Below are positions 9,078 through 18,300 of a stretch of DNA of 64,000 nt, piece after piece (within the stretch, counting starts at the first letter, position 1; each line of letters opens with the position of its first letter). Source of the DNA: Leisingera daeponensis. GTDB taxonomy: Bacteria; Pseudomonadota; Alphaproteobacteria; Rhodobacterales; Rhodobacteraceae. The notes below the pieces were generated by a model. That model was not told where the DNA came from and made no database searches. It saw nothing but the letters and a program-made list of their open reading frames with translations. The DNA lies in assembly GCF_019801465.1 (NCBI RefSeq), contig NZ_JAHVJA010000002.1, forward strand, positions 558,001 to 622,000, written 5' to 3'. Position numbers and translations under genes: made by a program.

Positions 9078-10157
9078 ATGACCTCCCGCCGCGGTTTCCT
9101 TGCCGGCCTGATGGCATCCACCCTCACTCCGCAGGCAAGCTGGGCCGCCGCGGGCAGTCCGGCCTTCCTGTCAGCAGGCAAGGACGCCAGCGGTGCCTTC
9201 CTGCTAGCAGGCCTCTCAAGAACCGGTGAAATCCTGTTCCGGCATCCCCTGCCCGGACGCGGCCACGCGGCCGCAGCGCATCCCTCCCGCCCCGAAGCGG
9301 TCGCCTTCGCCCGCCGCCCGGGCCGCTTTGCCGATGTGATAGACTGCCGGACCGGCGGCGCCCTTGCCCGGCTGGAACCGCCTGCAGGCCGTCATTTCTA
9401 TGGCCACGGGGTGTTTTCCCCGGACGGCAGCCGCCTGTTCACCACCGAAAACGACTATGAAAACGCCCGCGGCATGATCGGTGTCTGGAATGCCGCAGAC
9501 GGCTACTGCCGCATCGCCTCCTTCTCTTCTGGCGGCCTCGGCCCGCATGACATGCTGCTGCGCCGCGACGCGCCGGGGCTGGCAGTCGCCAATGGCGGCA
9601 TCGAGACCCACCCCGACAGCGGCCGAGCCAAGCTGAACCTGCCCGACATGCGTTCCAACCTCAGCTACCTGAGCCTTGAGGGCGAAATACAGGAGCAGAT
9701 GGAACTGCCGCAGGACCTTCGCCTGAACTCGATCCGCCATCTTGCCGTGCACGCTGACGGCACCGTTGGTTTCGCCATGCAGTGGCAGGGCGATACGGGC
9801 GAACTGGTCCCCACAGCCGGTTTGCATCTCCCCGGCAGCGAACCGCGCTTGATGGCTGGGGACGATGCACGGGTGCTGAACATGCAGGGATACGGCGGCT
9901 CTATCGCCTTTTCTGCTGACGGCAGCCGGATCGGCGTCACCTCGCCGCGCGGCGGGGTTCTGCAGGTGCTGGACACGGTCAGCGGAGCCTTACTGCACGA
10001 ACACAGGATGGGCGACGTCTGCGGGCTGGCCCCCTCCTCCGGCGGTTTCATGGCCAGCACCGGCACCGGCCAGTTTATAGCAGTCTCGGACACCGCCCAG
10101 CATCTGCTGCACCGCGCAAATCTGGCCTGGGACAATCACCTGATCCCGCTCGCCTGA
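9078..10157 (+). CDS. DUF1513 protein, Tat-exported beta-propeller-like
   Basis: A 359-aa protein that begins MTSRRGFLAGLMAS, a twin-arginine signal (SRRGFL). The body has repeated propeller-like blades, with motifs such as GVFSPDGSRLF and IAFSADGSRIGV. DUF1513 proteins are habitual neighbours of imelysin and DUF1111 genes. Tat export suggests a folded, possibly cofactor-bearing protein in the periplasm. An in-frame ATG at 9051 overlaps the upstream gene; 9078 has a GAAAGG ribosome site about 9 nt upstream and gives the proper Tat signal. Last gene before a terminator. Confidence 0.87.
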   Translation: MTSRRGFLAGLMASTLTPQASWAAAGSPAFLSAGKDASGAFLLAGLSRTGEILFRHPLPGRGHAAAAHPSRPEAVAFARRPGRFADVIDCRTGGALARLEPPAGRHFYGHGVFSPDGSRLFTTENDYENARGMIGVWNAADGYCRIASFSSGGLGPHDMLLRRDAPGLAVANGGIETHPDSGRAKLNLPDMRSNLSYLSLEGEIQEQMELPQDLRLNSIRHLAVHADGTVGFAMQWQGDTGELVPTAGLHLPGSEPRLMAGDDARVLNMQGYGGSIAFSADGSRIGVTSPRGGVLQVLDTVSGALLHEHRMGDVCGLAPSSGGFMASTGTGQFIAVSDTAQHLLHRANLAWDNHLIPLA

Positions 10158-10180
10158 AATCGAACAGCCTGGCACTTCTT

Positions 10181-10210
10181 AAGGCGCGCCCGCCACGGCG
10201 CGCCTTTTCG
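10181..10210 (+). terminator. Intrinsic terminator after the iron cassette
   Basis: AAGGCGCGCC (10181-10190) pairs perfectly with GGCGCGCCTT (10197-10206) over a 6-nt loop and is followed by TTCGCTTT. Confidence 0.85.
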
Positions 10211-10296
10211 CTTTGGACGCCAACGAAGCCAATACGAAAACGGTTGATGACTCTTTGCGCCCGATGCGCTACAGAATCGCAGCGAAAGGAAAGCAA

Positions 10297-11082
10297 ATGG
10301 ATGCCAGTCGCCGTCAGAACGAAATCATCACTCTGCTGAACCGGCAGGACAGGGTCGAGGTCGAGGATCTCTCCCGCCGTTTTGGCGTATCCCTGCAAAC
10401 CGTGCGCGCGGACCTGCGCGACCTGTCGGCACGCGGCGCACTCTCCCGCGTGCACGGCGGCGCCGTCCGGGTCAGCTCCGCCGCCAGCCAAGGCTATGAA
10501 GACCGGCGCAGGCTGAACGCAGGGAACAAGCTGGCGATGGCCGCCCTGGCAGCTGAGCTGATCCCGGACAACTGTTCGCTCTCGCTCAACATCGGCACCT
10601 CCACCGAACAAGTTGCTCGGGCTTTGTCCGGCCACAGCGGCCTGACGGTGATGTCCAACAACATAAACATTATCAACACGATGATGGGCGGACAGGCCAA
10701 GGAACTGATCCTGGCCGGCGGCACCGTGCGGCAGAGCGACGGTGCCATCGTAGGTGAAGACGCGGTGGACTTCTTCGGCCGCTACAAGGTGGATTTTGCT
10801 GTCATCGGTGCCTCCGCCCTGGACGCTGACGGCGCGGTTATGGACCACGACGCCCGCGAGGTTTCGGTCGCCCGCGCAATCCTGAAAAACGCACGCCAAA
10901 AGGTACTGGTCTGCGATGGCAGCAAATTCGACCGCTCCGCCCCGGTGCGGATCTGCGACGTTGCGGACTTGGACGTAGTGATCACCGACCGGCCTGTTCC
11001 GGACGAATTCGCCGAAGCCGCACATGCGGCCGGCACCCGCATCCTGACCGCAGGACAAAACGAAAGCAGCGAAAATGACTGA
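10297..11082 (+). CDS. glpR: DeoR-family transcriptional regulator, GlpR type
   Basis: A 261-aa repressor. The N-terminal winged helix-turn-helix (RRQNEIITLLNRQDRVEVED, then SLQTVRADLRDL) has the DeoR signature. The C-terminal DeoR sugar-phosphate sensor domain includes SLNIGTSTEQVARAL and LILAGGTVRQSDGAIVG. ATG 10297 has an AGGAAA ribosome site; the in-frame ATG at 10264 and the longer upstream frame are less likely. It overlaps glpD by 8 nt, so regulator and glycerol-3-phosphate dehydrogenase are co-expressed. It probably responds to glycerol 3-phosphate. Confidence 0.88.
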   Translation: MDASRRQNEIITLLNRQDRVEVEDLSRRFGVSLQTVRADLRDLSARGALSRVHGGAVRVSSAASQGYEDRRRLNAGNKLAMAALAAELIPDNCSLSLNIGTSTEQVARALSGHSGLTVMSNNINIINTMMGGQAKELILAGGTVRQSDGAIVGEDAVDFFGRYKVDFAVIGASALDADGAVMDHDAREVSVARAILKNARQKVLVCDGSKFDRSAPVRICDVADLDVVITDRPVPDEFAEAAHAAGTRILTAGQNESSEND

Positions 11083-12652
11083 AACGCCTGTAACGGACCT
11101 GTTCATCATCGGCGGCGGCATCAACGGCTGCGGCATTGCCCGCGATGCGGCAGGCCGCGGGCTGTCGGTGGCACTGGCGGAAATGAACGACCTCGCCTCC
11201 GCCACCTCATCGGCCTCGACCAAACTGTTCCACGGCGGGCTGCGCTACCTCGAATACTTCGAGTTCCGCCTGGTCCGCGAGGCGCTGATCGAGCGCGAGG
11301 TTCTGCTGAAGGCGATGCCGCATATCTCCTGGCCGATGCGCTTTGTGCTGCCGTTCCACAAGGACATGCGGTTCGACAGCGAGACCCCAACGTCGAAACT
11401 GCTGACGACGGTGATGCCCTGGATGAAGGGCCGCCGCCCCGCCTGGCTGATCCGGCTTGGCCTGTTCCTGTATGACAGCCTTGGCAAGCGCGGCATCCTG
11501 CCCGGAACAGCGAAGCTGGACCTGGCTGCTGACCCGGCTGGCAGGCCCTTGAAGGACAAGTTCAGAACCGCCTTTGAGTATTCCGACTGTTGGATCGAGG
11601 ACGCCCGCCTGGTGGTCCTGAATGCCCGCGACGCCGAGACCCGCGGCGCTCAAATCCTGACCCGGACCAAGGTGCTGTCTGCCGAGCGCCATGCTGACCA
11701 CTGGGTGATCACCCTGCAGGACCAGGCCACCGGCGGCACCCATCAGCGCCGCGCCAGAATGCTGATCAACGCCGGCGGGCCGTGGGTCGCCGACGTGCTT
11801 CACCAGAAGCTGGGCCAGAACAGCCGCGAGAATGTCCGCTTGGTGCGGGGCAGCCATATCGTGGTGCCGAAAATGTTCGACCATGGGCGTTGCTATTTCT
11901 TTCAGGGTACGGACGGGCGGATCATCTTCGCCATTCCTTACGAGGAGGACTTCACCCTGATCGGCACAACAGACGCTGACCATCCGGACCCGGACACCGC
12001 ACCTGAATGCACCGCAGCTGAGCAGGACTATCTGATTGATTTCGCGTCCGGGTATTTCAATCAAACGCTCAAGCGCGAGGATATCGTCTGGACCTACTCC
12101 GGCGTGCGCCCGCTCTATGATGACGGTGCCAGCTCAGCCACCGCCGCGACGCGCGAATATGTGCTGACGCTGGATCAGGCACAGGCGCCGCTGCTTAACG
12201 TGTTCGGCGGCAAGATCACCACCTACCGCAAACTGGCAGAGGCGGCACTGGCCAAGATCGGCGAGGTGTTCCCGAAGCTGCCCGGCGATTGGACCGCAGG
12301 CGTTGCCCTGCCCGGCGGCGACTTTGCAGTGACGGATGCCGAGACATTGCGCAGCAGGCTGGCAGCGGACTATCCGTTCCTCACACCCTACTGGACCCGC
12401 CGCCTGATCCGCGCCTATGGCACTGAGGCCCGGGAAATCCTGGGCGACGCAAAATCCACCGCCGATCTGGGTCAGGACTTCGGCGCGACGATCACCGCGC
12501 AGGAACTGGACTGGGCGGTTACCCGCGAATGGGTACGCACAGGCGAAGACTACCTGTGGCGGCGCACCAAGCTGGGGTTGCGGCTGGATGAAGCCCAGCG
12601 CGGGGCCGTGGATGCGTATATCCAGGGAAAAGCAGCTCAGCTCGCAGCTTAG
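11075..12652 (+). CDS. glpD: Glycerol-3-phosphate dehydrogenase, FAD-dependent
   Basis: A 525-aa membrane-associated flavoenzyme that oxidises glycerol 3-phosphate to dihydroxyacetone phosphate and feeds the quinone pool. The Rossmann dinucleotide motif GGGINGCG is near residues 12-19. The GlpD motifs ASATSSASTKLFHGGLRYLE and YSGVRPLYDD are present, and the C-terminal domain of the family is complete. It overlaps the glpR stop. No glycerol transporter or kinase gene is adjacent in this window. Confidence 0.96.
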   Translation: MTETPVTDLFIIGGGINGCGIARDAAGRGLSVALAEMNDLASATSSASTKLFHGGLRYLEYFEFRLVREALIEREVLLKAMPHISWPMRFVLPFHKDMRFDSETPTSKLLTTVMPWMKGRRPAWLIRLGLFLYDSLGKRGILPGTAKLDLAADPAGRPLKDKFRTAFEYSDCWIEDARLVVLNARDAETRGAQILTRTKVLSAERHADHWVITLQDQATGGTHQRRARMLINAGGPWVADVLHQKLGQNSRENVRLVRGSHIVVPKMFDHGRCYFFQGTDGRIIFAIPYEEDFTLIGTTDADHPDPDTAPECTAAEQDYLIDFASGYFNQTLKREDIVWTYSGVRPLYDDGASSATAATREYVLTLDQAQAPLLNVFGGKITTYRKLAEAALAKIGEVFPKLPGDWTAGVALPGGDFAVTDAETLRSRLAADYPFLTPYWTRRLIRAYGTEAREILGDAKSTADLGQDFGATITAQELDWAVTREWVRTGEDYLWRRTKLGLRLDEAQRGAVDAYIQGKAAQLAA

Positions 12653-12663
12653 CGCACAAGGGC

Positions 12664-12711
12664 GGGCCACTCCGCGGGGAGGCGCATTCGCGCGGCCCCG
12701 CGGGGTGGCCC
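12664..12711. terminator. Bidirectional hairpin between glpD and cobO
   Basis: Two 16-base arms (12664-12679 and 12696-12711) are complementary except for one G-U pair, with a 16-nt GC-rich loop. The hairpin sits between the convergent glpD and cobO genes and can terminate both. The T-run is weak on the plus strand (TTCTAAG). Confidence 0.65.
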
Positions 12712-12730
12712 GGCCTTCTAAGTAAGCTTG

Positions 12731-13366
12731 TTAAAACTCGACCCCCTTCTGCGCCTTCACGCCGGCACGGAACGGATGCTTAATCTGCCCCATCTCTGTC
12801 ACCAGATCGGCGATCTCGATCAGTTCTTCCTTGGCGTTGCGCCCGGTCAGCACCACATGGGTCATCGGCGGCTTTTTCTCCACCAGGAACTCCAGAACCT
12901 CCTCCAGGTCCAGATACTCATAGCGCAGCGCGATGTTGATCTCGTCCAGCAGAACCATGGTATTGCGCTCATCCAGGATCATCTCTTTGGCCTTTTCCCA
13001 GCCCTTCTGTGCGGCGGCAATGTCGCGGGCCTTGTCCTGCGTCTCCCAGGTAAAGCCCTCGCCCATCGCATAGAACTGGCACAGATCGCTGAAATTCTCC
13101 TCGATCAGCGTCCGTTCGCCGGTCTGCCAGGCGCCCTTGATGAATTGCACCACAGCGCAGGGCATCTTATGGGCGATGCAGCGCATAATCATGCCGAAGC
13201 CCGACGAGGACTTGCCCTTGCCTGGCCCGGTATGGACGATGATCAGCCCCTTCTCGCCCTCCTTGGTCTTCATCATCCGGTCGCGCGCCGCCTTCTTCTT
13301 GGCCATCTTGGACGCATGGCGGGCGGCTTCTTCTTCTGAAATGCCGGTTTCGGACTTTTCGCTCAT
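12731..13366 (-). CDS. cobO: Cob(I)yrinic acid a,c-diamide adenosyltransferase
   Basis: A 211-aa ATP:corrinoid adenosyltransferase of the BtuR/CobO family. The P-loop GPGKGKSS is at residues 47-54. MVLLDEINIALRY, VVLTGRNA and the C-terminal KHPFRAGVKAQKGVEF are diagnostic. It attaches the 5'-deoxyadenosyl group to the cobalt. The upstream in-frame ATG at 13603 would add ~79 unrelated residues lying over the riboswitch region. Start 13366 has a GGAG ribosome site and gives MSEKSETG. It is transcribed divergently from the riboswitch-led operon. Confidence 0.96.
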   Translation of the reverse strand: MSEKSETGISEEEAARHASKMAKKKAARDRMMKTKEGEKGLIIVHTGPGKGKSSSGFGMIMRCIAHKMPCAVVQFIKGAWQTGERTLIEENFSDLCQFYAMGEGFTWETQDKARDIAAAQKGWEKAKEMILDERNTMVLLDEINIALRYEYLDLEEVLEFLVEKKPPMTHVVLTGRNAKEELIEIADLVTEMGQIKHPFRAGVKAQKGVEF

Positions 13367-13430
13367 GGGGGCTCTCCAGCTGTTTGACCCCATGTCTTGA
13401 CAAAGAAGGGTGCGATAGCGCAAGGGGGTT

Positions 13431-13623
13431 TCGCTGGTTCCTGCAATTGCAGGCGAAGAGGGAATGTGAAGGCCGCCGAGTTTCATTGGTGTCTCAAGCA
13501 CAGCCGCCCCCGCGACCGTGACCGGATGAGGCCGCCATGCCACTGGGAGAGAGCCCGGGAAGGCAGGATGGCCGGCAAGGCCTGAGTGCCTTGGCATCCG
13601 CAAGCCGGGAGACCTGCCAGCGA
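13431..13623 (+). ncRNA. Cobalamin (AdoCbl) riboswitch
   Basis: The aptamer is bounded by a P1 stem, TCGCTGG (13431-13437) with CCAGCGA (13617-13623). The conserved elements appear in order: GGTTCCTGC with GCAGG, AGGGAA, TTGGTG (13487-13492), GCCGCCCCCGCGACCGT (B12-box core, 13503-13519), CCACTGGG, GGGAAGGC and GCAAGCCGGGAGACCTGCC. This is the class of RNA that binds adenosylcobalamin and shuts off cobalamin genes. It is on the plus strand and precedes the DUF1636-cobW-cobN operon. Confidence 0.93.
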
Positions 13624-13731
13624 TGATGAATTCAACGGGCGGGCGGGGTGTTCCGCGACCGGTTGAGGGGCAGGCACTCTGCAGCCCCCTTTCGGCCTTC
13701 CCGCACGCCTGCCGCGACAGGAGACGCGCCG
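13624..13731 (+). promoter_or_regulatory. Probable riboswitch expression platform
   Basis: The stretch between aptamer and first start codon contains GGGGC (13667-13671) able to pair with GCCCC (13684-13688) ahead of a short T-run, and a GACAGGAG ribosome site near 13716-13723. Either attenuation or ribosome-site sequestration is possible; the sequence does not decide. No gene is seen here. Confidence 0.45.
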
Positions 13732-14142
13732 ATGGTTGACGATTTGGCAGGCAAGACCGCCAGCACCCCGGGACCGGTCACGCTGACCGTATGCCTCACC
13801 TGCCGCCGCGAGGGCGCCGACCCCGAGGCTGCCCGCCCCGGCGCGGTCCTGCACGCCGCTCTGGAAGAGGCCGGCATGCCGGAAGGCGTCCGCCTGCGCG
13901 GTGTCGAATGCCTGTCGTCCTGCAAGCGCGGCTGTGCCGTGGCCCTGGTCGGCGGCGCAGAGCGCTGGACCTATGTTTATGGCGACCTTGATCCGGACCA
14001 GCACGTTCCGGAAATCCTGGAAGGCGCCGCAGCCTATGCCGCCACCGCTGACGGCGTCGTGCCCTGGCGCGAGCGCCCGCAGACCTTCCGCAAGCAATCC
14101 GTTGCCCGCATCCCGCCGGCCAAGTTCTTCTCCGAGGAGTAA
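13732..14142 (+). CDS. DUF1636 cysteine-containing protein of the cobalamin operon
   Basis: A 136-aa protein with cysteines CLTC (about 20-23) and CLSSCKRGC (about 60-70). This arrangement is like thioredoxin-fold [2Fe-2S] ferredoxins. DUF1636 proteins are recurrent companions of cobW and cobN, and a metal-handling or redox role in cobalt insertion is suspected, not shown. It is the first gene after the cobalamin riboswitch and ends 2 nt before cobW. ATG 13732 has a CAGGAG ribosome site; the frame is open further upstream but runs through the expression platform. Confidence 0.85.
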   Translation: MVDDLAGKTASTPGPVTLTVCLTCRREGADPEAARPGAVLHAALEEAGMPEGVRLRGVECLSSCKRGCAVALVGGAERWTYVYGDLDPDQHVPEILEGAAAYAATADGVVPWRERPQTFRKQSVARIPPAKFFSEE

Positions 14143-14144
14143 TC

Positions 14145-15185
14145 ATGAGCGACCTCAACAAGATCCCCGTCACCGTCATCACCGGCTTCCTCGGTGCGGG
14201 CAAAACCACCCTGATCCGGCACCTGATGCAGAACCCGCAAGGCAAGCGCCTGGCCGTGGTGGTGAACGAATTCGGCACCGCCGGTGTGGACGGCGACATC
14301 CTGAAATCCTGCGCCGATGAGAACTGCCCCGCGGAAAACATCATGGAGCTGGCCAACGGCTGCATCTGCTGCACCGTGGCCGATGACTTCATCCCCACTA
14401 TCGAGCAGCTGATGAACCTGCCGGAAAAACCCGATCACATCGTGATCGAAACCTCCGGCCTGGCGCTGCCGAAGCCTTTGCTGAAAGCCTTTGACTGGCC
14501 CGCGATCCGTTCACGCATCACCGTCGACGGCGTGATCGCTTTGGCCGATGCCGAGGCTGTCGCCAAGGGCCAGTTTGCCCCCGATCTGGACGCCGTGCAG
14601 GCCCAGCGCGAAGCGGATGACAGCATCGACCACGAAACCCCGCTGTCCGAGGTGTTCGAGGACCAGATCTCCTGCGCCGACATCGTGCTTCTGTCCAAGG
14701 CCGACCTGGCCGGCGACGCAGGCGTCGAGAAGGCCCGCGCTGTGATCGAGGCCGAGGCGCCGCGCAAGCTGCCGATCCTGCCGATGAGCGAAGGCGTCAT
14801 CGACCCGCGCATCATCCTAGGCCTTGGCGCCGCTGCCGAGGACGACCTGGAATCCCGTCCCAGCCACCACGACGGCCACCATGACCACGAGCATGACGAT
14901 TTTGAAAGCATCGTTGTCGAAATGGGCGAAGTCTCCGACCCGGAAGCGCTGCAGAATGCCATCGTGAAACTCGCCCGCGAGCGCAATATCCTGCGCGTCA
15001 AAGGCTATGTCGCGGTGGAGGGAAAGCCGATGCGGATGCTGGTTCAGGCCGTGGGCGAGCGCCTGCGCGCCCAGTATGACCAGCCCTGGGGCGCGCAGCC
15101 GCGCAAAACCGCCCTGGTGGTCATCGCCGAGCATGACGACATCGACGAACAGGCCATCCGCGCCGAGCTGGGGGCCTGCAACTGA
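14145..15185 (+). CDS. cobW: CobW GTPase, cobalt-handling metallochaperone
   Basis: A 346-aa COG0523 GTPase. The P-loop GFLGAGKTT is at residues 14-22. The metal-binding CxCC motif GCICC has C73, C75 and C76, and LLSKADL is the nucleotide-specificity motif. A His/Asp-rich segment (SHHDGHHDHEHDD) precedes the C-terminal CobW_C domain. CobW is thought to supply Co(II) for insertion by CobNST. It lies between DUF1636 and cobN and is under riboswitch control. Confidence 0.95.
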   Translation: MSDLNKIPVTVITGFLGAGKTTLIRHLMQNPQGKRLAVVVNEFGTAGVDGDILKSCADENCPAENIMELANGCICCTVADDFIPTIEQLMNLPEKPDHIVIETSGLALPKPLLKAFDWPAIRSRITVDGVIALADAEAVAKGQFAPDLDAVQAQREADDSIDHETPLSEVFEDQISCADIVLLSKADLAGDAGVEKARAVIEAEAPRKLPILPMSEGVIDPRIILGLGAAAEDDLESRPSHHDGHHDHEHDDFESIVVEMGEVSDPEALQNAIVKLARERNILRVKGYVAVEGKPMRMLVQAVGERLRAQYDQPWGAQPRKTALVVIAEHDDIDEQAIRAELGACN

Positions 15186-15195
15186 TATGATGGAA

Positions 15196-15277
15196 GAGAA
15201 GCGAAATCCGGGATGTTCCGCCCGGCCGCAAGGCCGGGCAGCGCCCATCCCGCCCCCCCACGGGGCGGGCGCTTCTC
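15196..15277 (+). other. Nested RNA structure between cobW and cobN
   Basis: Three sets of complementary arms nest: GAGAAGCG (15196-15203) with CGCTTCTC (15270-15277); GGGATG (15210-15215) with CATCCC (15246-15251); and GCCCGGCC (15220-15227) with GGCCGGGC (15232-15239) over a GCAA tetraloop. The right part can alternatively form a GCGCCC/GGGCGC hairpin before TTCTCGTTT, which would resemble a weak terminator. It could be an attenuator, an RNA-processing site or a palindromic repeat. Confidence 0.6.
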
Positions 15278-15334
15278 GTTTACCCCGCCGGGCCGGACGC
15301 TGCCCTATGCGAACAATCTGACAGGGACCACCCC

Positions 15335-18300
15335 ATGCACGTCGTCTTCCGCGAAAGCCACGGCCTTGACGAGACCGATACCCCGCAGGACCTCGGGCAG
15401 ACGCCTGCGGACCTTGTGGTGCTGTCGTTTTCCGACAGTGATCTCGGGGCCTTCGCAGCGGGCTGGCACCGGGCGGATGGCAAACTGCCCAGCTTGCGCC
15501 TCGCCAATCTGGTAGCGCTCAAGCACCCCCTGTCGGTCGATGTCTACGCAGAACAGACACTTGAGGGCGCCAAAGGCGTCCTCGTCCGCCTGATCGGCGG
15601 CGAAAGCTACTGGTCCTACGGCCTTGCCACCCTGCAGGACCTTGCCCGCCGCAAGGGCATCGCGCTGGCAATCCTGCCCGCCGACGGCCGCGAGGATGCG
15701 CGGCTCGACGAGCTGTCCACCCTTCCCGTCTCCACCCTGCGCCGCCTGCAATCCCTGTGCGATGCCGGCGGAGCCGTTGCCGCTCAGGCCGCGCTGGCCC
15801 AGCTATCGCTCGCAGCCGGCCTCTACGCCGGGCCGGTGATCGGCCTCAAAACCACCCCCGAACATGGCTTCTATGACCCGGCCAAGGGCGTGCTGGCCGA
15901 CCTGCCGCCGCAGGACAAACCGCTGGTGCTGGTGAGCTTCTACCGCTCCTACCTCACCGCCGCCGACACCGCCCCGGTGGATGCACTGATCGCGGAACTG
16001 CGCGCCCGCGGCTACGCCGCCTATGGCGCCTTTGCCGCCAGCCTCAAGGCCCCCACCGCCGCCGACTGGCTGCGCCAGAAGCTCCCCGTTCTGAACCCTG
16101 CCGCGATCATCAACGCCACCGCCTTTTCGGCGCAAGGCACTGACGGCAGCGCCTCGCCGCTCAGCACGACCGGTTGCCCCGTGTTCCAAGTCGCCCTCTC
16201 CACCGTGCGCAGGAAGGACTGGGCCGAGGCCGGCCGCGGACTGTCGCCTGCCGACCTCGCCATGCACGTCGTCCTGCCCGAGGTCGACGGCCGCATTTTC
16301 GCCGGCGTTGTCAGCTTCAAGTCCCCGGGCAAGAAAAACCCGGACCTGCAGTACTCCCGTTTCGCCCACCGCGCCGACGCGGACCGCATCAAGGCCGCCG
16401 TTGACCGCATCGAGGGCTGGCAGCGCCTCGCCAGACTGCCGAATGCAGACAAACGACTTGCCCTGATCCTGTCCACTTACCCCGGCCGCGACCACAATCT
16501 TGCTCACGCCGTTGGTTTGGACGCCCTCGCCTCCTGCGACGAAATCCTGCGCGAACTCTCCGCCCAAGGCTACGCCGTCGAAGCGACGGAAAACACCGGC
16601 CTGCGGCTGATGGATGAGACGCTGAGCGTTCCGCTGGACGACTACCGCAAGGCTCTTGCCACCCTGCCGCAAGACCTGCAGGACACTCTGGCCGAGGCTT
16701 GGGGCGCCCCGGAACAGGACATAGACTGCCGCGATGGCGCCTTTCATTTCAAGGCCCTGCGCGCAGGCACAGCCCTCATCGCACTGCAGCCCGAGCGCGG
16801 CGAAGTGAAAACCCGCGTCGATGACTACCACGACCTGGACCGCACCCCGCGCCACGCCTATGTGGCGTTTTATTTGTGGCTGCGCGCGCAAACAGACGCG
16901 ATCGTCCACATCGGCGCCCATGGTACGCTGGAATGGTTGCCGGGCAAGGCGGTGGCGCTTTCCGGCGCCTGCTGGCCCGAGGTGCTGACCGGCCCGCTGC
17001 CGGTGGCCTATCCCTTCATCGTCAACGACCCGGGCGAGGCCGCACAGGCCAAGCGCCGCATCGGTGCCGTCACCCTCGGCCACCTGCCGCCGCCGCTCGC
17101 CCAGACCCACCTGCCCGAGGGCATGGCGCGGCTCGAAAGCCTGCTGGACGAATATTCCACCGCCGATGGCCTCGACCCGGCCCGCCGAGACCGGCTGATC
17201 GGCGACATCCGGGCAGAGGCGCAGGGAACCGGCGTGGAGGCCGACCTCGGCCTCACCCCAGACACCTCCCCCGCCGAGGCCATCACCCGCATCGACGCCT
17301 TTGTCTGCGACATCAAGGAAAGCCAGTACGGCGAGGGGCTGCACATTTTCGGCGCTGGCCAATGCGGCGCGGAAGAACGCGCCGGGCTGATCGCCGCGCT
17401 GGACGGCAAGATCGTCACCCCCGGCCCCTCCGGCTCGCCCTTCCGCGGCCGCGCCGATGTGATCCCCACCGGGCGCAACCTCTTTACCACTGACCCGCGG
17501 GCGGTTCCGTCGCGGGCGGCGCATGCGCAAGGGGTCAAACTGGCGGAAGAGCTGCTGCGCCGCCACCTGCAGGACCACGGCGACTGGCCCAAGGGGCTGG
17601 TGATCGACCTCTGGGGCTCCGCCACCATGCGCACCGCGGGCGAGGAATTTGCCATGGCGCTGCATCTGGCAGGGCTGGCACCGAAATGGGACGAAGGCTC
17701 CGAGCGCGTCTCCGGGTTCGAGGTACTGCCGCTGTCGATGCTGAACCGCCCGCGCATCGACGTGACCCTGCGGGTCTCCGGCCTGTTCCGCGATGTCTTC
17801 CCCGGTCTCGCCCAAATGTTCGAAACTGCCGCCGCAGCCCTTGCCCAGCGCGAGGAAACCCAGGCAGACAACCCCTATCTGACAGAGACCCCCCGCGTCT
17901 TCGGCCCCAAGCCGGGCCAGTACGGCCTCTCGATGAATCCGCATCTGGACGACTACACCGACGATGCACGGCAGGCAGCGGGCGAAGCCTGGCTCAACGC
18001 CTCTTCCCACGCGATCGACGCGAAGGGCACCATCCACGACGCCCGCGAGGCGCTGGAAACCCGCTTGCAGGGCGCAGACAGTTTTGTGCACCTGCAGGAC
18101 CTGCCGGAAACCGATCTGCTGGTTGCCTCCGACTACGCGGCGCATGAGGCGGGTTTCGCCGCCGCTATGGCGCGCATCGGCCAAGCAACACCTGCGCTCT
18201 ACCACATGGACGCCACACGGCCCGACAAGCCGCAGGCACGCTCCCTGGGCGAGGAAATCGCCCGCGTCACCCGCGCCCGCGCCGCCAACCCGGACTGGGC

